Below, piece by piece: positions 36,407 to 41,571 of a stretch of DNA of 41,571 nt. The translations under genes were made by a program, and so were the position numbers. The first letter of the stretch is position 1. The number at the start of each line of letters is the position of its first letter. The notes beneath the pieces were generated by a model, which was not told the DNA's origin, did not search any database, and was given only the letters and a program-made list of their open reading frames with translations. This DNA is from Xanthomonas cissicola (GTDB lineage Bacteria; Pseudomonadota; Gammaproteobacteria; Xanthomonadales; Xanthomonadaceae). Location of the stretch: the NCBI RefSeq assembly GCF_008801575.1, contig NZ_VZPL01000041.1, positions 1-41,571 on the forward strand, in the 5' to 3' direction.

Positions 36407-36426
36407 CTTTTCTACCGGAGACGATC

Positions 36427-36942
36427 ATGCGCGCCACCCTGACCATCGCCCTGAGCGGCCTGCTCGCCATGCCGGCGTATGCCGCCACACTCGACATCAA
36501 CGTCGAAATCCCCAAGCTCAACGTCGCCGAGTACCACCGCCCGTATGTTGCGGTCTGGCTGGAAGGCGCAGATCAGAAGGTCGCCGCCAATCTGGCGGTC
36601 TGGTATCAATCCAGGGACACCGCCGAAGGCCACGGCACCAAATGGCTGCCGGATCTGCGCCAGTGGTGGCGCAAGAGCGGCCGCACCCTGAGCGTGCCGG
36701 TCGATGGCGTCACCGGCCCCACCCGGCCGGCCGGCGCGCATGCGCTGTCGTTCTCCGATAGCAAGGGCGCATTGAAGTCGCTGCCGTCGGGGCAATACAC
36801 GCTGGTGGTGGAAGCCGCACGCGAAGTTGGCGGCCGCGAACTGGTCAAGCTGCCTTTCACCTGGCCGGCGACGTCCGCGCAGACAGCCAAAGCCAGCGGC
36901 AGCAGCGAGCTCGGTGCGATCAGCCTGGTTGCAAAGCCCTGA
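36427..36942 (+). CDS. DUF2271 periplasmic protein, candidate flavinylated carrier
   Basis: This 171-residue protein has a signal peptide (MRATLTIALSGLLAMPAYA) and a DUF2271 domain (IEVxIPKLNVAEYHRPYVAVWLEG-type start, WLPDLRQWWRKSGR, LPSGQYTLVVEAAREVGGRE). At residues 93-99 it has DGVTGPT, encoded at 36703-36723. This is close to the motif at which ApbE attaches FMN to a Thr in extracytosolic flavoproteins (D-x-x-[ST]-G-A-[ST]), with Pro in place of Ala. An ApbE gene lies in the same cluster. I infer that Thr99 may carry FMN and that the protein accepts electrons from the membrane partner upstream. GGAG precedes the ATG by 6 bases. Confidence 0.85.
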   Translation: MRATLTIALSGLLAMPAYAATLDINVEIPKLNVAEYHRPYVAVWLEGADQKVAANLAVWYQSRDTAEGHGTKWLPDLRQWWRKSGRTLSVPVDGVTGPTRPAGAHALSFSDSKGALKSLPSGQYTLVVEAAREVGGRELVKLPFTWPATSAQTAKASGSSELGAISLVAKP

Positions 36943-37132
36943 CTGCTGCGTTGGCGTTGGCGTTCGCAGCGCCGTGCACCGCGCCTTGCGTCGTCGTGCA
37001 AGGTGCGCCCTGGGCATTGAACCAAGGTCTGTCGCTCAAGACCCATCGTTTTCCACGCATCCAAACAGCGTCGCAGTCTCGCGCTGATCAGACACGTGAC
37101 CCATCGTTGCCATCGTCTTTCAAGGAGTTGTC

Positions 37133-37936
37133 ATGAAACGTTCGCTCGTCCTGGTTGCCCTGCTTGCCACCCTGCCGCTCAGCGCACTCGCCCACAAGGC
37201 CTGGTTGCTGCCGTCGCAGACCGTCATCGCTGGCGACGCGCCGTGGATCACGGTGGATGCTGCCGTCTCCAACGATCTGTTCTACTTCAATCACGTGCCG
37301 CTGCGACTGGACAACCTGAGCATCACCGCACCCGATGGCAGCGCGCTCAAGCCGGAGAACCCGGCCACCGGCAAGTACCGCAGCGTGTTCGACCTGCAGC
37401 TCACCCAGCCCGGCACCTACAAGCTCGCCATCGTCAACGCAGGCCTGTTCGCCAGCTGGAAAGAAGACGGCAAACCCAAGCGCTGGCGTGGCAACGAAAC
37501 CAGCTTCGCCACCGAAGTGCCGAAAAACGCCAAGGAACTGCAGGTCTCGCAATCGCTCAACCGTGTGGAAACCTTCGTCACCCGCGGCGCACCCACGGAC
37601 ACCGTGTTCAAGCCCAGCGGCAAGGGCATCGAGTTGATTCCGGTGACGCACCCCAACGATCTGGTCGCCGGCGAAGCCGCGCACTTCACCCTGCAACTGG
37701 ATGGCAAACCGGCCGCCGGGCTGGAGATCGACGTCGTGCGCGACGGCACCCGTTACCGGAATGCGCAGAACGAGATCAAGCTCAAGACCGATGCGAAGGG
37801 CGGCTTCAGCGTCACCTGGCCGGAAGCGGGCATGTACTGGCTGGAAACCACCATCGAAGACACCAAGACCTCGCTGCCGCAGGCCAAGCAGCGCCGCCTG
37901 GGCTATGTCGCCACCCTGGAAGTATTGCCGCAGTAA
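37133..37936 (+). CDS. DUF4198 periplasmic protein
   Basis: This 267-residue secreted protein of the DUF4198 family is built from beta-sandwich domains. The signal peptide ends at LPLSALA, so the mature protein would begin HKAWLLPS with His as first residue. An exposed N-terminal His is common in this family and suggests metal binding, as in nickel/cobalt uptake relatives. Family segments: [52 protein letters not shown]-like [16 protein letters not shown]. It lies 190 bases after the DUF2271 gene, with AAGGAG before the ATG. The DUF2271-DUF4198-ApbE-reductase set recurs in iron-linked flavinylation clusters. Confidence 0.85.
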   Translation: MKRSLVLVALLATLPLSALAHKAWLLPSQTVIAGDAPWITVDAAVSNDLFYFNHVPLRLDNLSITAPDGSALKPENPATGKYRSVFDLQLTQPGTYKLAIVNAGLFASWKEDGKPKRWRGNETSFATEVPKNAKELQVSQSLNRVETFVTRGAPTDTVFKPSGKGIELIPVTHPNDLVAGEAAHFTLQLDGKPAAGLEIDVVRDGTRYRNAQNEIKLKTDAKGGFSVTWPEAGMYWLETTIEDTKTSLPQAKQRRLGYVATLEVLPQ

Positions 37937-38003
37937 TCTGCCGGCACGCGGCAGGAGCGCACACAGAGTGCGTCCTGCCGCCCCATCCTCATAAGACCCG
38001 TCC

Positions 38004-38978
38004 ATGCCCGCATCGTCTTCCGCCGACCACGCCGTTGCCACGCTCGGCGGCCGCAGCATGGGCACCACCTGGAGCGTGAAGCTGGTGGCGCCGCGCGGAC
38101 GCGATCTGCACCCCTTGCATGCGTGCATCCAGGCCGCGCTGGACCGCGTGGTCGCGCAGATGAGTACCTGGAAGGCCGATTCGGATATCAGCCGTTACAA
38201 CCGCGCACCGGCAGGCAGCTGGCACCACCTGCCGGACGAATTCCACGCAGTGCTGAGCGCAGCATTGGAGTTCGCACAGGCCAGCGAGGGTGCCTTCGAT
38301 CCCACCGTCGGCCCGATGGTCGAGCTATGGGGCTTTGGCGCTTCCGGCACGCGCCAGCGCGTGCCGGAAGCGCAGGCGATCGCATTGGCGAGCCTGCGTT
38401 GCGGCTGGCAACGCCTGCAGCTGGATGGCAGGCGGGTGCTGCAGCCGGGCGCAGCGGCGCTGGATCTGTCCGGCATCGCCAAGGGCTTCGGTGTGGACTG
38501 CGTGCATCGCGCATTGCTGCAGTCGGGTATCGACAGTGCATTGATCGAGGTCGGCGGCGAATTGTTCGGTTACGGACGCAAGCCCGATGCCAGCGTGTGG
38601 CGCGTGTTGGTCGAATCCGCCCCCGACGAAGACGCCGGCAGCGCGCTGCCACCACGCGTGCTGGCGCTGGACGGCCTGGCGGTCGCCACCTCCGGCGATC
38701 GCTGGCACCGCTTCGATGCCGACGGCACACGCTATACGCACACCCTCGACCCACGCACCGGCGCGCCCGTTCCGCATGCCCCTGCGGCGGTCACCGTACT
38801 CGCGCCCGATGCGATGCAGGCCGATGCCTGGGCCACCGCGATGACCGTGCTTGGCGCCGATGCCGGTCTTGCCCATGCGCGCAAGGCGGAACTGGCCGTG
38901 CGATTCCTGGCACGCAAGGACGGCATCCTGCTCGAATCGATGAGCCCGGCATTCGAACGCCACCTGTCCGCGTCATGA
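38004..38978 (+). CDS. apbE: ApbE family FAD:protein FMN transferase
   Basis: This 324-residue flavin transferase attaches FMN through a phosphoester bond to Thr/Ser of target proteins, using FAD and Mg2+. Seen here: GRSMGTTWSVKL at the start, MSTWKADSDISRYN, GAFDPTVGPMVELWGFG, LDLSGIAKGFGVD, EVGGELFGYG, AVATSGDRWHRF, YTHTLDPRTGAPV and a metal-site Asp in DAWATAMTVLGAD. There is no signal peptide or lipobox, unlike many ApbE proteins, which are periplasmic lipoproteins. Either the start is annotated too late or the transfer takes place before export. No upstream in-frame signal sequence is evident. Its stop overlaps the next gene (ATGA). Confidence 0.92.
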   Translation: MPASSSADHAVATLGGRSMGTTWSVKLVAPRGRDLHPLHACIQAALDRVVAQMSTWKADSDISRYNRAPAGSWHHLPDEFHAVLSAALEFAQASEGAFDPTVGPMVELWGFGASGTRQRVPEAQAIALASLRCGWQRLQLDGRRVLQPGAAALDLSGIAKGFGVDCVHRALLQSGIDSALIEVGGELFGYGRKPDASVWRVLVESAPDEDAGSALPPRVLALDGLAVATSGDRWHRFDADGTRYTHTLDPRTGAPVPHAPAAVTVLAPDAMQADAWATAMTVLGADAGLAHARKAELAVRFLARKDGILLESMSPAFERHLSAS

Positions 38979-40717
38979 GCAACACCACCTCACGCGTGTG
39001 GCTGGGCAACGGGCTGGCTCTGCTGGCGCTTGCGGTCATCGTCGGCTGGCTGGCCGGCCTGCATGAGGGCGCATGGTGGAGCCCACCCACGCCGCATCGC
39101 TGGCAACTGGCAGCGCTCGGCCTGGCAATGTATCTGGGCCTGTGCGCGGTCGTACTGCTGCGTGCCCGCAAGCGTGTCGGCGCACAACGCGCAGACGCCA
39201 GCGGCGTGTTGATCATCTGGGCAAGCCAGACCGGATTTGCGCGTGAGCTGGCGCAACGCAGCGTTGCCGCGCTGCAATCGGCCGGCGTCGGCGCGCATGC
39301 GCTGCCGATCGAAGCCGTCGATAGCGGTCAACTCGCACGCGTGCCGCGGCTGCTGTGCATCGTCAGCACCACCGGCGAAGGCGATGCGCCCGACCATGCG
39401 CAGGCCGCCGAGCGCGCCTGGCGTGCCGACCACGCGCAGGATCTGACGGCGGTGCAGTACGCAGTGCTGGCGCTTGGCGACCGTGGTTACGCGCACTACT
39501 GCGCGTTCGGCCGACGCCTCGACGATCGCCTGCAGGAGCGCGGCGCCACTCGCCTGTTCGAGCGCATCGAGGTCGATAACGCTGACCCCAACGCCCTGCA
39601 GCACTGGCAACGCCGTCTGGCGGAACTGGCGCCCGCACTCGCGACGCAACCCGACTGGAGCCTGCCCACCTACACCACCTGGCAGCTACGCGAACGTGTC
39701 CACGTCAATCCCGGCAGTGCGGGTGCGCCGATTTACCGACTGCGCCTGACGCCATGCGATGGCGCGTTGCCGCAGTGGAGCGCAGGCGATATCGCGGAGA
39801 TCGCACCGCGTCATGCCCCGGATGCGGTCGAGTCCTGGCTGCGGCGTAACCACTACGATGGCGCGCAGCAGATCGACGGCCGCCCCCTGCGCGACTGGCT
39901 CGGCGGCGCGCAACTTCCCGTCGATACCGGTGCCGCTCTCGGTATCGATGTGGGTGCCGGTGCCAGCCCCGATGCAGAAGCGGAAGCAGAAGCCGGAGTC
40001 AAAAGCGACCGAGGTGTGGGTACGAATACAGATGCGACTACAGGCGGAGCTAGAACTGCAGGCGACAGTTCCACAATGGACGCAGAAGCAATGGTGCGCC
40101 GCCTGGCCCCCCTGCCCCATCGCGACTATTCGCTCGCATCCATTCCCGAGGAAGGCCATGCAGAACTGCTGGTACGCGAGCATCGGCACGCCGACGGCAG
40201 CCTGGGGCTGGGTAGCGGCTGGCTCTGCGTCCATGCACCGATCGGCGCAGCCATCGCGCTGCGCTTGCGCAGCAACCCCGGCTTCCACCCACCCGCACCC
40301 GACCAGCCGATGCTGCTGATCGGCAATGGCACCGGCATCGCCGGTCTGCGCGCGCATCTGCGTGCACGCATCGCAGCCGGGGCGCGGCGCAACTGGCTGC
40401 TGTTCGGCGAACGCAATGCCGCGCACGACGCGCTGTATGCCGACGAGCTGCAGCAGTGGCATCAGGACGGCTGGATCGAACGCCTGGAGCTTGTCTACTC
40501 GCGCGATCAACCACAGCGACCGCATTACGTCCAACACGCGCTGGCGGCCGCCGCCGACCGCCTGCGTCATTGGATCGACCAAGATGCCTGCATCTACGTC
40601 TGCGGCAGTCTGCGCGGCATGGCACCCGAACTCGACCGCACGCTGGATTGCATCCTCGGAGCCGATGTCAGACAGGAACTGCTGGGCAGCGGGCGCTATC
40701 GCCGCGACGTGTATTGA
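38975..40717 (+). CDS. Membrane-anchored diflavin NAD(P)H reductase (CPR/sulfite-reductase-like)
   Basis: This 580-residue protein has two N-terminal helices (about 10-29 and 43-63) and then a cytosolic diflavin reductase. The FMN flavodoxin domain has IIWASQTGFARELA, STTGEGDAPDHA and LALGDRGYAHYCAFG. The FAD domain has the HRDYSLASIPEEG motif. The NAD(P) domain has LLIGNGTGIAGLRAH, FGERNAAHDALYADELQQW, YVCGSLRGM and a C-terminal RYRRDVY. It should pass electrons from NAD(P)H to a partner in the membrane or periplasm. The FAD domain is short and contains a low-complexity insert (about 39950-40085, DAEAEAEAG and TNTDATTGGAR) with codons unlike the flanks. The long open frame upstream of 38975 is not part of it. 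Confidence 0.88.
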   Translation: MSNTTSRVWLGNGLALLALAVIVGWLAGLHEGAWWSPPTPHRWQLAALGLAMYLGLCAVVLLRARKRVGAQRADASGVLIIWASQTGFARELAQRSVAALQSAGVGAHALPIEAVDSGQLARVPRLLCIVSTTGEGDAPDHAQAAERAWRADHAQDLTAVQYAVLALGDRGYAHYCAFGRRLDDRLQERGATRLFERIEVDNADPNALQHWQRRLAELAPALATQPDWSLPTYTTWQLRERVHVNPGSAGAPIYRLRLTPCDGALPQWSAGDIAEIAPRHAPDAVESWLRRNHYDGAQQIDGRPLRDWLGGAQLPVDTGAALGIDVGAGASPDAEAEAEAGVKSDRGVGTNTDATTGGARTAGDSSTMDAEAMVRRLAPLPHRDYSLASIPEEGHAELLVREHRHADGSLGLGSGWLCVHAPIGAAIALRLRSNPGFHPPAPDQPMLLIGNGTGIAGLRAHLRARIAAGARRNWLLFGERNAAHDALYADELQQWHQDGWIERLELVYSRDQPQRPHYVQHALAAAADRLRHWIDQDACIYVCGSLRGMAPELDRTLDCILGADVRQELLGSGRYRRDVY

Positions 40718-40887
40718 ACCATCGCACGCGGCACCGCCAAAAGCGCTCAATAAAGCGATTACGCAGGTACCCGCAGCGCGTCTGCTGCTGAAATCCGCAA
40801 CATCCCTGCTTGCGGTGGCTGCGCGCTAGACGCACCGGCTGATCCAGGACCGCACTCCGGCTTCCCCATTCTCTCTCGATCACCGCA

Positions 40888-41460
40888 TTACGCTGCCAGA
40901 TCGACCAGATTGCTCGTTGTCACGCTGCCGCCAATGCTGCGGTACTGCCCCACGGCCATCTGCACCAACGCTGCATACGCCTGCTGCGTGCCGTCGCTGC
41001 TGGATGCATCGGCCGATGACGGCGGTCGCGGCGGCGGATCGCGTGGCTGCATCGCTTCCTGCAGTTCCTGCAGACTCAATGCCCCGCTCTTGTCGCTGTC
41101 GAGCAGGTCCAGCAGCTGCGTGCTCGACGCACTGTCACCATTGACCAGTGTGCTCAATTCACCGCTGCTGACACTGTCGTCACCATCGCTGTCCAGGCCG
41201 GCAAACAAGGACTGCACATCCTGTCCTTGCTCACCCGGCAGTGGCGGTGGCGGCGGCAAGGCCTGCGCCAGTTCGCTCTCGCTGACGGTGCCGCCACCAT
41301 CCTGATCGAGCATGCTCAGCAACCCGTCGATGTCGATCTTGCTGTCGTCATCGCTATTGGACCACAGCGCGGTCGATAGCTCGGACGCGGTCAGGCTGCC
41401 ATCGCTGTCGCTATCGATGGATTTGAACAACTGCGTCAGCGGATTAGGGCCTGTTAACAC
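40888..41460 (-). pseudogene. EF-hand calcium-binding protein, 5' end removed by IS insertion
   Basis: This open frame encodes about 185 native residues with four EF-hand loops: DSDSDGSLTASE, DQDGGGTVSESE, DSDGDDSVSSGE and DSDKSGALSLQE. A Pro-rich linker (LPPPPPLPGEQ) lies between the second and third, and a C-terminal helix (TQQAYAALVQMAVGQYRSIG) follows. The first hand is cut close to its start: the native sequence ends at 41444, and the first few codons (GTG TTA ACA GGC CC) come from the IS end. The true N-terminus lies beyond the IS outside the window. No ribosome-binding site for the GTG is evident, so the gene is probably inactive. Such EF-hand proteins occur in Xanthomonas as secreted or effector-like proteins, but no secretion signal can be judged here. 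Confidence 0.85.
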
Positions 41461-41571
41461 ATCCGAAGCCCATCAACGACTAGGACGAAGCTGAGGAATC
41501 CAAGGAACATGACATCCAGCTTCTCGAAGCGCGAGAAAATCCGGCGGTAGCCTTTCAAGCGACGGAACAGT
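41445..41571 (-). mobile_element. IS5-family insertion sequence, 3' end (right copy, partial)
   Basis: Exact reverse complement of bases 1-127. It contains the transposase 3' end and the IS tip GGGCCTGTTAACA, bordered by TA at 41445-41446, inside the EF-hand gene. The IS reads inward, opposite to the left copy, so recombination between the two would invert the 41-kb segment. The IS body lies outside the window. Confidence 0.8.
41454..41570 (-). CDS. IS5-family transposase, C-terminal 38 residues (partial, right copy)
   Basis: This is the same C-terminal fragment as the left copy, ending in VDGLRMC with the stop TAA at 41454-41456. The frame continues beyond the window. Catalytic residues are not visible. 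Confidence 0.75.
   Translation of the reverse strand: MFRRLKGYRRIFSRFEKLDVMFLGFLSFVLVVDGLRMC

Noticed and set aside
40888..41444. Assignment of the EF-hand protein to the effector XopAW
   Set aside because: EF-hand loops alone are not enough, the N-terminus that would carry a secretion signal is missing, and no effector-specific segment was recognised.

Overview
This window looks like a chromosomal segment of a Xanthomonas species, most likely one rich in insertion sequences such as X. oryzae. The evidence is the high GC content, the fused aspartokinase/diaminopimelate decarboxylase, the MurL/MurD2 pair first characterised in X. oryzae, the pilT-pilU-yggS-proC and algH-ruvX-pyrB gene orders, and the intergenic repeats built on a GGGAATC heptad. 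Both ends carry the same 127 bases in inverted orientation. These are the 3' end of an IS5-family transposase gene plus the IS tip and a shared TA. The identity stops at exactly 127 bases, a common maximum k-mer size, so the window is probably one complete short-read contig broken at two copies of a repeated IS.

Layout. (1) 1-7.2 kb: IS end, a secreted dienelactone-hydrolase-like protein, then an overlapping operon transcribed leftwards, lysAC - small membrane protein - murL - murD2. It links the DAP/lysine branch with the L-Glu ligase/epimerase route to the D-Glu of peptidoglycan. (2) 7.4-13 kb: tandem PhzF-family paralogues, a glycine-zipper envelope protein, an OsmC peroxidase and algH-ruvX-pyrB. 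(3) 13.3-20.5 kb: 3-methyladenine glycosylase, DUF72 protein, YitT membrane protein, the twitching-motility ATPases PilU and PilT, and divergent yggS-proC. (4) 21-25 kb: an HU-type protein with a histone-H1-like Lys/Ala tail, an M23 peptidase, small envelope proteins, a PfpI/DJ-1 protein and a SET-domain methyltransferase-like protein. (5) 25.2-31.6 kb: the suf iron-sulfur operon (Rrf2 regulator, sufB, sufC, sufD, sufS) with a palindromic repeat between sufB and sufC, then an overlapping acetyltransferase-Rieske pair. (6) 31.7-40.7 kb: an iron-uptake cluster behind a possible Fur site: TonB-dependent siderophore receptor, PiuC-like dioxygenase, Sel1-repeat protein, PepSY-type membrane protein, DUF2271 protein, DUF4198 protein, ApbE flavin transferase and a membrane-anchored diflavin reductase. 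(7) 40.9-41.6 kb: an EF-hand gene whose 5' end is cut off by the right-hand IS.

The most notable system is the 32-40.7 kb cluster. It has the parts expected of an electron path from cytosolic NAD(P)H through the inner membrane to a covalently flavinylated periplasmic protein, next to a siderophore receptor. The DUF2271 protein carries DGVTGPT, a near match to the ApbE flavinylation motif. This suggests a periplasmic ferric-siderophore reductase. The lysAC-murL-murD2 operon is the second point of interest, because an uncharacterised four-helix membrane protein is overlapped by its neighbours on both sides.
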